From assembly GCA_052387675.1 (NCBI GenBank), contig JBQTIY010000011.1, forward strand, positions 124,001-188,000: 64,000 nucleotides of DNA, written 5' to 3'. Source of the DNA: JBQTIY01 sp052387675 (GTDB lineage Bacteria > Planctomycetota > B15-G4). Shown in pieces: positions 1 to 8,824 of the stretch (the first letter of the stretch is position 1; every line of letters begins with the position of its first letter). The position numbers and the translations under genes are program-made. Under the pieces are notes generated by a model. That model was not told the DNA's origin. It saw nothing but the letters and a program-made list of their open reading frames with translations, and ran no database searches.

Positions 1-752
1 CGCTGCACCACGTACGCGCCACCTACCTGCAGAGCTGGGGCGGCGTCGGCACGCCCGCGAGTTGGCGCTTCGACAAACGCCTCGCCGGCAGCGGCGCGCA
101 CGGCGACCTCAATGCACACCTCGTCGATCTCGCGCGCTTCCTCAGCGGCGAGGAGATCGACGTGATCCATGGCGCGACGGCGCGCACCTTCGTGAAGCAG
201 CGCACCGGGCCGCGGCGCGGCGCGGGCGTGGGCCGCAGCGGCGCGGCGCGCGGTGGCGCGAGCGTCGCCAGCACGGTCGACGATACGCTGCTCTTCCTGG
301 CGGGTTTCGCGGGCGGCGCGGTGGGCAGCTTCGAGGCCAGCCGCGTCGCGACCGGCCACCTCAATGCCAACACGATCGAGCTGAACGGCAGCCGCGGCAG
401 CCTGCGCTTCGACTTCGAATCGATGAACGAACTCTGGCTGCACGAGGCCCCGGCCGGGCGCGCCTCGGCGCGGAGCCGCGCGGCCCCGCTCGCCACGGCC
501 GGCTGGCGGCGCATCGTGGCCACCGATCCGAGCCACCCCTGGGTCGCGCACTGGTGGCCCGAGGGCCACGGCCTGGGTTACGAGCACAGCTTCGTGAACA
601 TGGCGGCCGACATCCTCGGCGCGCTGGCCGGCAAGGCCCCGCCAGTACCGCTGCCCGACATCGCCGACGCCTACCAGACGCAGCGCGTGCTCGAGGCCGC
701 GCTCAGCGCGGCACGGAAGCAGCGGGCTGTCCGGCTGAGCGAGGTTCGTTAA
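1..752 (+). CDS. Gfo/Idh/MocA-family oxidoreductase, C-terminal part
   Basis: The window opens inside this gene, reading in frame from base 3 to a TAA at 750-752. Only about 249 residues of the C-terminal half are present; the NAD(P)-binding Rossmann half lies upstream. The visible part has the substrate-domain signature of the family: a Trp-rich strand (QSWGG, then SWRFD) followed by GAHGDLNAHLVDLARFLSG, equivalent to the usual G-x-L-x-D-x-G-x-H-x-x-D motif that carries the active-site His. It ends in a variable region and a helix rich in Gln and Ala. Such enzymes oxidise or epimerise sugars and inositols with NAD(P). The isomerase and transporter that follow closely on the same strand suggest one sugar-use operon. 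The substrate cannot be read from the sequence. Confidence 0.85.
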   Translation, partial: LHHVRATYLQSWGGVGTPASWRFDKRLAGSGAHGDLNAHLVDLARFLSGEEIDVIHGATARTFVKQRTGPRRGAGVGRSGAARGGASVASTVDDTLLFLAGFAGGAVGSFEASRVATGHLNANTIELNGSRGSLRFDFESMNELWLHEAPAGRASARSRAAPLATAGWRRIVATDPSHPWVAHWWPEGHGLGYEHSFVNMAADILGALAGKAPPVPLPDIADAYQTQRVLEAALSAARKQRAVRLSEVR

Positions 753-762
753 GCTCTGCCGC

Positions 763-1896
763 GTGTCCTCTCCGCACGCCACCGAACCCTTCCGCCGCCC
801 CGTCTGCCTCTTTTCTGGCCAGTGGGCCGACCTGCCACTGGAGACGTTGGCGCGCAAGGCCAAGGCCTTCGGTTACGACGGCCTGGAGCTGGCCTGCTGG
901 GGCGATCACTTCGATGTGCCGGCCGCGCTCACGGACGAGCGCTGGTGCCGGCGCCACTGGGAGTTGCTCGCCGACCACGGCCTCTCCGCCTTCGCACTGA
1001 GCAATCACCTCGTGGGCCAGGCCGTCTGCGACCGCATCGATGAGCGCCACCGCGCCATCTTGCCCGCGCGGATCTGGGGCGACGGACAGCCCGAGGGCGT
1101 GCGCGCCCGCGCCGCGCAAGAACTCATCGACACCGCGCGCGCCGCGCGCCTCTTCTTCGATGCCGCGCCGGCCGCCGTGCAAGCCGTGCTCAAGCGCACC
1201 GGCAAGACCGTGGTCAACGGCTTCACCGGCAGCTCGATCTGGACTTACGTCTACGCCTTCCCGCCGCCACCGCCGGGCGCCATCGAGGAGGGCTACGCCG
1301 ACTTCGGTCGCCGCTTCGGCCCCATTCTCGAGGCCTTCGACGCGGTGAACGTGGACTTTGCGCTCGAAGTGCACCCCACCGAGATTGCCTTCGACATCGC
1401 CAGCACGCGCCGCGCACTCGCGGCCATCGGCGGGCACCGCCGCTTCGGCTTCAACTACGACCCCAGCCACTTCGGCTACCAGGGCGTGGACCACTTGGCT
1501 TTTCTGGCCGAGTTCGGCGCGCGCGTGCGCAACGTGCACATGAAGGACCTGTGGTGGTCGGACCGACCGCTCGAGGCGGGCGTTTTTGGCGGGCACATGC
1601 CCTTCGGTACGCGCGGCCGCGTCTGGGATTTCCGCAGCCCGGGGCGCGGCCGGCTCGACTTCGAGGCGCTCATTCGCGGCCTCAACCATGCCGACTATCA
1701 GGGCCCGCTCACTGTGGAGTGGGAGGACCCGATGATGGAGCGCGAGGCCGGCGCGGCCGAGGCCTGCGCCTTCGTGCGGCGCCTCGACTTCCCCACCAGC
1801 GGGCGCGCTTTCGATGCCGCCTTCGCCGAGAACCAGCGCGGCCGGCCGGGCTCGGCGCTGCGCTCGGATCCGCCTCGGCCCGAGACGTCCCGTTGA
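763..1896 (+). CDS. Sugar phosphate isomerase/epimerase (xylose isomerase-like TIM barrel)
   Basis: A 377-residue protein starting at a GTG ten bases after the oxidoreductase stop. The N-terminus (LETLARKAKAFGYDGLEL) is the typical first strand-helix of AP endonuclease 2-type TIM barrels. Later segments carry the usual metal ligands: ALEVHPTE near residue 205, NYDPSHFGYQG near 235, and NVHMKDLWW with GRLDF further on, then VEWEDPMME near the end. These enzymes isomerise or epimerise sugars or inositol derivatives with a divalent metal. Pairing with a Gfo/Idh oxidoreductase is very common in catabolic operons for inositols and rare sugars. The C-terminal 30 residues are low in complexity and probably disordered. 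The substrate is unknown. Confidence 0.88.
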   Translation: MSSPHATEPFRRPVCLFSGQWADLPLETLARKAKAFGYDGLELACWGDHFDVPAALTDERWCRRHWELLADHGLSAFALSNHLVGQAVCDRIDERHRAILPARIWGDGQPEGVRARAAQELIDTARAARLFFDAAPAAVQAVLKRTGKTVVNGFTGSSIWTYVYAFPPPPPGAIEEGYADFGRRFGPILEAFDAVNVDFALEVHPTEIAFDIASTRRALAAIGGHRRFGFNYDPSHFGYQGVDHLAFLAEFGARVRNVHMKDLWWSDRPLEAGVFGGHMPFGTRGRVWDFRSPGRGRLDFEALIRGLNHADYQGPLTVEWEDPMMEREAGAAEACAFVRRLDFPTSGRAFDAAFAENQRGRPGSALRSDPPRPETSR

Positions 1897-3263
1897 CCGC
1901 CGGCGCGCTCGCCGAGCGCGAGTGGTCTGAAGGCGAGCGCACGCCTGGCGGCGTGCGGGCCGGCCTCTCGCTCATGATGTTTTTGCAGTACGCGATCTGG
2001 GGCGCGTGGCTGCCGATCTTGTGGCCCTATCTCGCCGGGCACCGCGGCTTCCAGCCCGCGGAGATCGGCGACATTTTCGCGGTGGGCGCGGTGGGCGCGA
2101 TCGTGGGCCCCTTCCTCGCCGGACAACTCGCCGACCGTCGCTTCGCCACGCAGCGATACCTCGCGGCGAGTCATCTCGTCGGCGCCGTGCTGGTCTGGTT
2201 TCTGGCTTCGATCGAAACCTACGCCGGCTTCCTGATGTTCTCGCTGGCCTACTCGATCGTCTACGCGCCGACGCTCGCGCTCACCAACTCGCTGGCCCTG
2301 CACCACCTGCGCGACCGCAACCGCGAGTTCGGACCGGTGCGTCTGTGGGGCACTATCGGCTGGATCGCGGCGGGCATTGCCGTCGGCCAGTGGCTGCTGC
2401 ACATGCACACGCCCGGCGCGGCAGGCGGCGGCGCGGCAGGCCCGCCGCTCGACGACGCGCTCATTGCCGCCGCACAAGCGGCCGGGCGCGCCGACGCCTT
2501 CAAACTTTCGGCTCTGCTCGGTCTGGCGATGGCCGCGCTCTGCCTGGCGCTACCGCACACGCCGCCGCGCACTGAGAGCACAGACAACGCCGCCTTCAAG
2601 GCCCTGGCCGTCGTACGCAGAAACCCGCTGCTCACGCTCTTCCTCGTCTCGATCCCGGTCTCCTGCGTACACCAGTTCTACTTCGTACACACGGCCGGCT
2701 TTCTCGGCGTGTACCAGGCGCGCGCCGAGGGCGCCGTGGCGGCCATCAACCAAGTCTTCGGCGTGGGCGGCGGCGGCCTCATGACCATCGGGCAGATGGT
2801 GGAGATCTCCGTCCTGATGCTCATTCCGCTCGTCGCGCGCTCGCTCTCGCGCAAGTCGCTGCTGCTCATCGGGCTCTTGGCCTACACGCTGCGCATGGCC
2901 CTCTTCACCTACGTGGATGTGCTCCCCTTCCCGCCCATCGCCACGCTCATCGCCGGTGTCGCCCTGCACGGACTGTGCTTCGGCTGCTTCATCTTCGTGG
3001 CCTTCCTCATCGTGGACGAAGAATCGCCGGCCGACGTGCGCGCCTCGGCACAGAGTCTCTACAACGTCGTCTTCGTCGGCGTGGGCATCATCGTGGGCAG
3101 CAAGTTTGCCGGCTGGGTGGCCGACCAGGCGCGCGGCCTCGACGCGGCCCTCAACTACGCCAACCCCGCGCACACCAAGGTGCTCTTCGGCGTGCCGATG
3201 GTCATCGCTGCGCTGTGCTTCCTGGCGGTGGCGCTGGCCTACCCACGCGAGCAACGATCCTAG
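1893..3263 (+). CDS. MFS transporter, nucleoside:H+ symporter-like
   Basis: About 456 residues and roughly 12 predicted membrane helices. The first helix, LSLMMFLQYAIWGAWLPI, is characteristic of the NupG/nucleoside-symporter branch of the major facilitator superfamily. Later GPVRLWGTIGWIAAGI (helix 4-5 region) also fits that branch. The open frame extends far upstream, but there it overlaps the isomerase in another frame, so I chose the TTG at 1893 that overlaps the isomerase TGA (TTGA). A GTG at 1953 or the ATG at 1974 are alternatives that would place the start directly before helix 1. The protein probably imports the substrate handled by the two preceding enzymes. It ends at TAG and faces a convergent gene. 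Confidence 0.85.
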   Translation: MTAGALAEREWSEGERTPGGVRAGLSLMMFLQYAIWGAWLPILWPYLAGHRGFQPAEIGDIFAVGAVGAIVGPFLAGQLADRRFATQRYLAASHLVGAVLVWFLASIETYAGFLMFSLAYSIVYAPTLALTNSLALHHLRDRNREFGPVRLWGTIGWIAAGIAVGQWLLHMHTPGAAGGGAAGPPLDDALIAAAQAAGRADAFKLSALLGLAMAALCLALPHTPPRTESTDNAAFKALAVVRRNPLLTLFLVSIPVSCVHQFYFVHTAGFLGVYQARAEGAVAAINQVFGVGGGGLMTIGQMVEISVLMLIPLVARSLSRKSLLLIGLLAYTLRMALFTYVDVLPFPPIATLIAGVALHGLCFGCFIFVAFLIVDEESPADVRASAQSLYNVVFVGVGIIVGSKFAGWVADQARGLDAALNYANPAHTKVLFGVPMVIAALCFLAVALAYPREQRS

Positions 3264-3268
3264 AGCAC

Positions 3269-3283
3269 CGCAGGGATCCTGCG
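3269..3283. terminator. Possible bidirectional terminator hairpin
   Basis: A 6-bp perfect inverted repeat, CGCAGG-GAT-CCTGCG, sits in the 45-bp gap between two convergent genes. No T-run follows on either side, so this is only a weak candidate. Confidence 0.3.
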
Positions 3284-3308
3284 CGCGTCCGCACCCCAGC
3301 CAAGCTGC

Positions 3309-5888
3309 TTACGGAAAGAGACACTGCAGGACGTTCGTCGCGTCGAAGCCGACCGGACCGCCGGCGTCGGGCGTCCACGACTGCACATAGATCGAGGCGC
3401 CGCTCGGAATGCCCGGCGGAGCCGTCGCCGGCAGCAGAAGCGAACCGGCGCCCGTGCCGATCGGAACAATCAAGTCAATCGAGGGGCCCATGATGCCGCC
3501 CTTGAACGGCGCAAAGAGCGGCGCGAAGCCGACGACGATGTAGGTCGTCGCGGCGGCGGGCAGGCCGGTCACCGAGAGCGAGAAGTTCGCGCCGGCCACC
3601 AGGCAGCCGCTGCCCGTCAGCAGCGGCGCGTGGTTGCCCGCCAAGCCATTGCCCAGGTCGATGAACGACCCCGAGCCGACGACGTAAGCGTACGCGGCGC
3701 CGGAGTTGTTCCCAAAGACCGGTTCATCGCCTTGAAACCCGTCAATGCCGACGGCATGGCTGTCCTCGGACGGTGCGCCGACGACAGCCAGATCCCCTGA
3801 AACCGAAACGGCCCAGCCAAACTCGTCGCTGTCGCCGGTGTTCGAGGCCTTGAGGTAGGCGAGTTGGCTCCAGGCACCGCCGCAGCTCTCAAAGAGGTAG
3901 GCCGCGCCGGCCCAGTGCAGGCTGTCGTCACTCTGGTTGCCGTCGATACCCGTCGCGTTGCTGCCCTCCTGGCGGGCGCCGACGATGACCTTGTTGCCGG
4001 AGACGGCGACCGACCAGCCAAAGGAATCGCTGGCGCCTGTGTTCGAGGCCTTGAGATAGGCCTCCTGGCTCCACACCGAGCCGCTGCGCAAAAACACATA
4101 GGCCGCACCCGAGTGCAGGCTGCTGTTGTCCGCGCCATTGCCGTTCACGCCGGTGGCGCTGCTGTCTTCGCTGAAGGCGCCGACGACCACGCGCTCGCCG
4201 GAGGCGGCAACTGAGAAGCCGAACTGGTCCTCCGCGCCGGTGTTCGAGGCCTTCAGATAGGCCTGCTGGCTCCAGGTCGTGCCGCTGCGCACGAAAACGT
4301 ACGCCGCTCCGGAGCTCGCGGCGGCATTGCTCAACTGGTCGCCATTCACGCCGGTCGCATTGCTGTCCTCTTGATAGGCCCCGATCACGACGGTGTCGCC
4401 GGACGCGGCCACGGCCCGACCGAACTGATCATTCACGGAGGTGTTGGAACCCTTTAGGTAGGCCTGCTGGCTCCACGTGCTGCCGTTGCGCACGAAGACA
4501 TAGGCCGCGCCGGCGTTGAACGAGCTGTTGTTCGCCGCGTTCCCGTTGATGCCGGTCGCATTGCTGTCCTCCTGGTGGGCGCCGACAACCACCGTGTCGC
4601 CCGACACTGCGACCGCAAGACCGAAGTAATCGTCGAAGCCACCGGCCGACGACTTGAGGTAGGCCTGCTGGCTCCAGGTGGAGCCAGTACGCACGAAAAC
4701 GTACGCGGCGCCGGAGTCGGTGAGTGCGTTGTTGCTGCCGTCGCCGTCGACGCCCGTGGCATTGCTGTCTTCGCGGAAGGCGCCGACCACGATCGTGTCG
4801 CCCTCAATGGCGACCGCGTTGCCGAAGTTGTCACCGGAGCCTGTATTGGAGGCCTTCAGGTAGGCCTGCTGGCTCCAGACGCCCCCGGTCCGCACGAAGA
4901 CGTAGGCGGCGCCCGAGGTCCCAATCCCATTGGCCTGGCTGCCGTTGACGCCCGTGGCGCCGCTGTCCTCGGAGAAGGCACCGATGACGACCGTGTCGCC
5001 CGAGACGGCCAGCGCATTGCCGAAGCCGTCCCCGAACTCGGTGTTGGAGGCCTTGAGATAGGCCTGCTGCGCGACGGGATCGATCGTCAGCGGATAGCGC
5101 GCGCCCGAGTCATCGACGACGAGCACCAGCGCCGAGCCGGGCGCTGCGTGCGAGGCGGACTCGGCCGGTTGCAGAAACCAAGCCGGCAGCGTCACGCCGT
5201 CGGCATCGAACACGGTGAGGCCGTTGTAGTTGACCACGCGGCGCCCGCCACCATCGACAAAGGCGACGCTCCGTCCGTCGGCACTGACGCGCGGCTCCAG
5301 TCCGCCGCGCACCGCGAGCGTGAGCTGGAGCTGGTCCGGCGTGCCGGCCGAAAGATCCAGCCCCGTCGGGCGATCGCGGGCCGCCGGACGAGTCAGCACT
5401 GTGTAGCCGTGCTCCAGCCCGCGCTGGTCGTTGAGATACCACTCGGTCAAAGCGCTGTCCCATTCGTAGCTAACGCGCGAGCCCTGACTCGCGATGCGCG
5501 CGGGTGTTGCCACGGCTTGCTCCGCGCCGGCGCGCCCGTAACTGAGCAGTTCCAGTCCCCAAGTCCAGTCGCCGGCATCGGGCTCAACGACGAAGGCACG
5601 GCCGTCGAAGTGCAGGTTCCACTGCTGGCCGGGGTTGCGAGCAGTGAAGCCGCCGTCGCGCTCAAACGCTGCAGGCTGGGCCGCATGCCGGCTCGCCTCG
5701 ACGGCCGCACGCAGGCTCGCCAAGTCCGACGGAGAGAGACTCTGCTCGGTCTGGGCCGGCGTAGCGGCCGACAACAGACCGATGGCCACGATCAGGCCTG
5801 CGAGACTCTTCCTCGACCGGGAAGCGTGTCCGCTCGCGAGGGCGGAGGCGGAGGCGAGGGCGAACCGGCGAGCAAAGTGCAGCGACAT
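3309..5888 (-). CDS. Secreted FG-GAP-like repeat protein with planctomycete-type C-terminal domain
   Basis: An 859-residue exported protein. Residues 1-47 look like a long signal peptide (hydrophobic AGLIVAIGLLSA, then ATPAQT). Residues 50-270 form a globular N-terminal region with beta-rich segments. From about residue 273 come seven repeats of 62-67 residues. Each has the layout QQAYLKASNT...D.FG.AVA.SGDTVVVGA..EDSNATG.NG, followed by SGAAYVFVR.G..WS. This is the FG-GAP/integrin-like propeller style, and seven blades would close one beta-propeller. Residues after about 735 form a separate domain shared with the next gene downstream on this strand's neighbour (6050-7705). Probably surface-exposed or released; ligand unknown. 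No clear ribosome binding site precedes the ATG. Confidence 0.85.
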   Translation of the reverse strand: MSLHFARRFALASASALASGHASRSRKSLAGLIVAIGLLSAATPAQTEQSLSPSDLASLRAAVEASRHAAQPAAFERDGGFTARNPGQQWNLHFDGRAFVVEPDAGDWTWGLELLSYGRAGAEQAVATPARIASQGSRVSYEWDSALTEWYLNDQRGLEHGYTVLTRPAARDRPTGLDLSAGTPDQLQLTLAVRGGLEPRVSADGRSVAFVDGGGRRVVNYNGLTVFDADGVTLPAWFLQPAESASHAAPGSALVLVVDDSGARYPLTIDPVAQQAYLKASNTEFGDGFGNALAVSGDTVVIGAFSEDSGATGVNGSQANGIGTSGAAYVFVRTGGVWSQQAYLKASNTGSGDNFGNAVAIEGDTIVVGAFREDSNATGVDGDGSNNALTDSGAAYVFVRTGSTWSQQAYLKSSAGGFDDYFGLAVAVSGDTVVVGAHQEDSNATGINGNAANNSSFNAGAAYVFVRNGSTWSQQAYLKGSNTSVNDQFGRAVAASGDTVVIGAYQEDSNATGVNGDQLSNAAASSGAAYVFVRSGTTWSQQAYLKASNTGAEDQFGFSVAASGERVVVGAFSEDSSATGVNGNGADNSSLHSGAAYVFLRSGSVWSQEAYLKASNTGASDSFGWSVAVSGNKVIVGARQEGSNATGIDGNQSDDSLHWAGAAYLFESCGGAWSQLAYLKASNTGDSDEFGWAVSVSGDLAVVGAPSEDSHAVGIDGFQGDEPVFGNNSGAAYAYVVGSGSFIDLGNGLAGNHAPLLTGSGCLVAGANFSLSVTGLPAAATTYIVVGFAPLFAPFKGGIMGPSIDLIVPIGTGAGSLLLPATAPPGIPSGASIYVQSWTPDAGGPVGFDATNVLQCLFP
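3675..5072 (-). repeat. Seven in-frame repeats of about 190-200 bp
   Basis: Within the secreted propeller gene, seven units each encode one blade. The segment encoding QQAYLKASN and the one encoding GAAYVFVR recur almost unchanged at DNA level (for example the minus-strand reading of ttgaggtaggcctgctggct). Units differ mainly in the loop between them. Such near-identical repeats can recombine and change blade number. Confidence 0.85.
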
Positions 5889-6049
5889 CGGGGTGTGTTT
5901 CCGTGGGTTGGGTTGGATCGCGCCCGGACGCTAACCGCCCAGGCACAGAAGAGACAGCCGTATCTGGGCTCGTCCGTGACAGCCTGATCCGTTCGCCGGA
6001 CCTCTCTCGCCGAGAGCGGCGCAGCTTGCGCCGGCGCCGACCGGCCTCT

Positions 6050-7705
6050 CTACGGGGTGAGCCCCACCAGAGCGTTGCTGGCTGAGTAGCCCAGCACGCC
6101 CGCCGCGTCTTGGATCCAGTACTGGAAGACCAGCGGAATGCCAGCCGGCAGCCCCGTCGGCAGCGAGAAGGGCAGCGTGATGTCGCCGCTGGGATCCGTG
6201 CCCAAGACCACGAAGTAGATCGGGTCGGGCATGAAGGTGCCGCCCTTGAAGCTCGCATGCAGGAATGAGAGGCCGAAGACCAGCGTCGCGGTGGCGCTGG
6301 GGCGCGCATTGCTGAGATCGATCTGGTTCGGCGCGGCGCCCGCCAGCGTGCCGCTGCCCACGAGCGATGGGAGCCCCGTGAGGCCGGCCGTCGCATGACC
6401 GACGTCGGTCCAGGTGCCCGCGGGCGGGAAGCTGATCCGGCCGGCGAAGAGTTCGCGTGAAGCGAGGGTCCCGCCGCTGGCCACCCACACCAAGTGCGTC
6501 GTGCCCGCCTCGTCGGCGGCGGCGTGAGCGAACCACACCAGTTCGCTGTCGGTGGTCAGGCGCGAGGGCGGCAGCAGCGCGTCGCCGTCGAACACACCGA
6601 GGTACAGCTCCTCGTCGATTTCGCCGGCCGGAACCTCGGTGTGCACGACGTGCCATCCGCCTTCCCCAGGCGACACCGTGCGCAGCACTTGGTCCACGCC
6701 GTCGTCGGTGAGTTGCAGCGGTGAGTCAAAGGCGGCCAGGGAGCTGTCCCACACGGCGGCCATCAGTTCGTGGTCCGCGCCGCCGACGCGCCGCGTCCAG
6801 AACACCGCCACATCTCCCGTCGCGGACTCGCACACGATCGGCGGACCGTCCTCCACGGAGTCTGCCGTCAGCGGGACTTCAGCGCCGAAGGAGAATCCGC
6901 CGGACGAGGCCGTGCCGGAGACCCACGCAACCTCGTTCTCTGCGGCGGTGGCCGTGTGCTGCTTCCAGTAGGCCACGATCCAGGCACCAGTGAGCGGGTG
7001 CTGCACGATCGCGCCGTTGGGGCTGGGTATGTTGTCCACCAGCGGCTCGCTCGGCGACCAGGGCACGATCGTGACGGTCGGGCCCCAGCCGGCGCCCGAG
7101 GGGCTGCCGATGGCGCCAACCACCGCGTAGTCGTATTCGATGGGCGCGCCGTGATCGGCGCCCGTGTCGTCGGACCACACCGCCAACGCGAAGCTGCCGT
7201 CGGCCGCGAGGCGCATGGCGGGGTTGCTGTCGTCGTCGAGGTCGCTGGTGGTCATGTCGACCGCGCCCGCGGCCCAAGACACACCGTTGTAGCCGCGCGA
7301 GCCCAACTCATCCTTGCACTGGTCACTGGTGAAGTTGGTGTTCATGCAGACCAGCGCGGAGGTGGCCCCGGGCAGCACGTCCAGTGTGAGGAAGAAGTGC
7401 CGCGCCGGGTCCTCTGTGCCGGGCACGGCGGCAGCCGTCCAAGCCGAGCCGTTCCACGTCGCCGCGTGCAGCACCATGTTCTCGTCGCAGACCGTCGGGT
7501 TGAGCACCTTGGACCACACGACGAGGCCGAATGCTGAGCTGTCGGAGAAGGCCAGGGCCGGGTAGTTGTCCGCCACACTGTCGGTCGTGAGTTGCGTCAC
7601 GCCCACCAACTGCGGCGGGCCGGTCACGATCTGGGCAGCGGCAGGCGTGGCGGGCAGGGCGAGGGCCACCAGCGACAGGGCAACGATCAGAGTGCGTGCG
7701 AACAC
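6050..7705 (-). CDS. Secreted protein sharing the C-terminal domain of the propeller protein
   Basis: 551 residues. I chose the GTG at 7705 because GGAGG lies about seven bases upstream and the product then begins with a clean signal peptide (VFARTLIVALSLVALALPATPAAAQ); an upstream in-frame ATG would add 44 basic residues. The middle has recurring units with W, D and G-rich beta segments (VVWS, AVWSDD, VFWTRR, LVWVASGG), suggesting a propeller of a different type. Residues after about 430 (TWTDVGHATAGLTGLPSLVGSG) match the C-terminal domain of the neighbouring propeller protein: both have LAG...GSG.L, FKGG, and a final DA.G..G..A.N.L...P. The domain may anchor or sort the proteins. Function is unknown. 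Confidence 0.75.
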   Translation of the reverse strand: MFARTLIVALSLVALALPATPAAAQIVTGPPQLVGVTQLTTDSVADNYPALAFSDSSAFGLVVWSKVLNPTVCDENMVLHAATWNGSAWTAAAVPGTEDPARHFFLTLDVLPGATSALVCMNTNFTSDQCKDELGSRGYNGVSWAAGAVDMTTSDLDDDSNPAMRLAADGSFALAVWSDDTGADHGAPIEYDYAVVGAIGSPSGAGWGPTVTIVPWSPSEPLVDNIPSPNGAIVQHPLTGAWIVAYWKQHTATAAENEVAWVSGTASSGGFSFGAEVPLTADSVEDGPPIVCESATGDVAVFWTRRVGGADHELMAAVWDSSLAAFDSPLQLTDDGVDQVLRTVSPGEGGWHVVHTEVPAGEIDEELYLGVFDGDALLPPSRLTTDSELVWFAHAAADEAGTTHLVWVASGGTLASRELFAGRISFPPAGTWTDVGHATAGLTGLPSLVGSGTLAGAAPNQIDLSNARPSATATLVFGLSFLHASFKGGTFMPDPIYFVVLGTDPSGDITLPFSLPTGLPAGIPLVFQYWIQDAAGVLGYSASNALVGLTP

Positions 7706-7726
7706 GGGGGACCTCCAAACGGGGAA

Positions 7727-7751
7727 CGGAAAACTGCGGGCCTGCGCCCGC
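7727..7751 (-). terminator. Rho-independent terminator candidate after the lipoprotein gene
   Basis: Read on the minus strand: stem GCGGGC, loop GCAG, stem GCCCGC, then AGTTTTCC. It starts 5 bases after the stop of the lipoprotein gene (7756-8511) and precedes the ribosome binding site of the next gene. The T-run is short, so termination may be partial. Confidence 0.45.
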
Positions 7752-7755
7752 GTGC

Positions 7756-8511
7756 TCAGCGCGAAAGCCTTTCGATCAGGTCGGCGACGGACTCTGAGCC
7801 GCCCACGCGGATGATGCTCGCGAAGGGCTCGTCCCAAGTGACGTTGGCGCCAATGACACAGATGCGCTTGCCGCGCTGCGAGAGAATCTCGATGCCGTCT
7901 TGGCTGAGCCGGGCCAGGTCATAGGACGCTGACGTCGGCGCCGCGGCCGCACTCGCGGCACCCGCCTTCGGCGCAGCCGGCGCGCCTGCGCCCGGCCCCG
8001 CTGCGCTCGCGCTCGTGCTCGGAGGCGGCGTCGGCTGGCCCAGGACGCTTTCGGGGAGCGCGTACTCCAGCCGATAGCCGAAGGCCGACAGCTCAGCCGC
8101 ACTCACCAGGCGCTTGTCGGTCTGCAAGACCTGCTCGCCCTGCAGCACGCGCGACTCAGCGACAATCGGCCCGTAACGCTTCAGCGCGAAACTCTGCGCG
8201 CGGCGGTTCAGGTCGCGCGCCGCCACGATGAGCGTCTCCACTTTCTGCGCCGTCTCGCGGTGACTGAGCTGCGCCATGGGCGTGTCGGCCACCACGTGGT
8301 AAGCCTCCTGCGCTGCCTCGGCCGTGAGCAGGACAGCCCTCCAAGACTCGGGAAGCTGCCCGGCCCAGCGCGCCACCGCGTCCGACTCCAGCTCTGCGGT
8401 GTTCGTCACCGGTGCGGTGCAGGCTGACAGCGCGACGAGACAGACCAAACCCACGAGCCCGCGGCTCAGTGCGCAATGGCTGGGGCTCGTACGCGAAGTG
8501 AATTCGAACAT
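7756..8511 (-). CDS. Lipoprotein of unknown function
   Basis: 251 residues from the ATG at 8511, supported by AAGGAG about nine bases upstream; an upstream in-frame extension of 40 residues lacks such support. A lipoprotein signal is clear (RGLVGLVCLVALSACTAP, lipid-modified Cys near residue 31). Residues 50-130 are helical with repeated Ala/Gln (TAEAAQEAYHVVAD, RETAQKVETLIVAARDLN). A Pro/Ala/Ser-rich linker follows at about 160-200. The last 50 residues are globular (LARLSQDGIEILSQRGKRICVIGANVT read as two short strands around a turn). No family recognised. It stands alone between two genes of the same strand. Confidence 0.7.
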   Translation of the reverse strand: MFEFTSRTSPSHCALSRGLVGLVCLVALSACTAPVTNTAELESDAVARWAGQLPESWRAVLLTAEAAQEAYHVVADTPMAQLSHRETAQKVETLIVAARDLNRRAQSFALKRYGPIVAESRVLQGEQVLQTDKRLVSAAELSAFGYRLEYALPESVLGQPTPPPSTSASAAGPGAGAPAAPKAGAASAAAAPTSASYDLARLSQDGIEILSQRGKRICVIGANVTWDEPFASIIRVGGSESVADLIERLSR

Positions 8512-8551
8512 GTTGACGGGTCTCCTTCTGCCGGGTGCGGCGCGCAGCATG

Positions 8552-8797
8552 CTAACCGGGCGCGAAGCCGTACGGACAATGCCGGCAGCCGCTCTCGCAG
8601 CAGGTGCCGCGCTTGAACAGGTACCAGGCACTAAAGACCAAGTTGCCAGCTTCGACCGTGTAGTCGAGGCCAGGCTCCAACGGCCCGTCGTGCGCGTACT
8701 GCCGGCCGATGCCAGTACGGGCCTGCTCCGGTGTCAGCGAGCGCAGGAGGTCAGCAATCTCGACTCGGCGCTGCTCGAAGTCGCGAGGAACGGTCAC
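8552..8797 (-). CDS. DUF5522-like small cysteine-rich protein
   Basis: 81 residues starting at GTG. The C-terminal half has the layout GLDYTVEAGNLVFSAWYLFKRG, read in two parts, then CCESGCRHCPYGF. This matches what I remember of DUF5522: a Y-x-x-E-x-G hydrophobic stretch followed by CC-x-x-G-C-R-H-C-P-Y. The four cysteines and the His suggest metal or iron-sulfur binding. An in-frame stop lies a few codons upstream, so the GTG is essentially the only start. It lies 27 bases after the cupin gene and is probably co-transcribed with it. Biochemical role unknown for the family. Confidence 0.75.
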   Translation of the reverse strand: MTVPRDFEQRRVEIADLLRSLTPEQARTGIGRQYAHDGPLEPGLDYTVEAGNLVFSAWYLFKRGTCCESGCRHCPYGFAPG

Positions 8798-8824
8798 TCT
8801 CGGTCGTCGCCGGGCGCGCCCATT

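Noticed and set aside
3675..5072. CRISPR-like or satellite array
   Set aside because: Repeats are about 190-200 bp, coding and in frame; they are protein blades.
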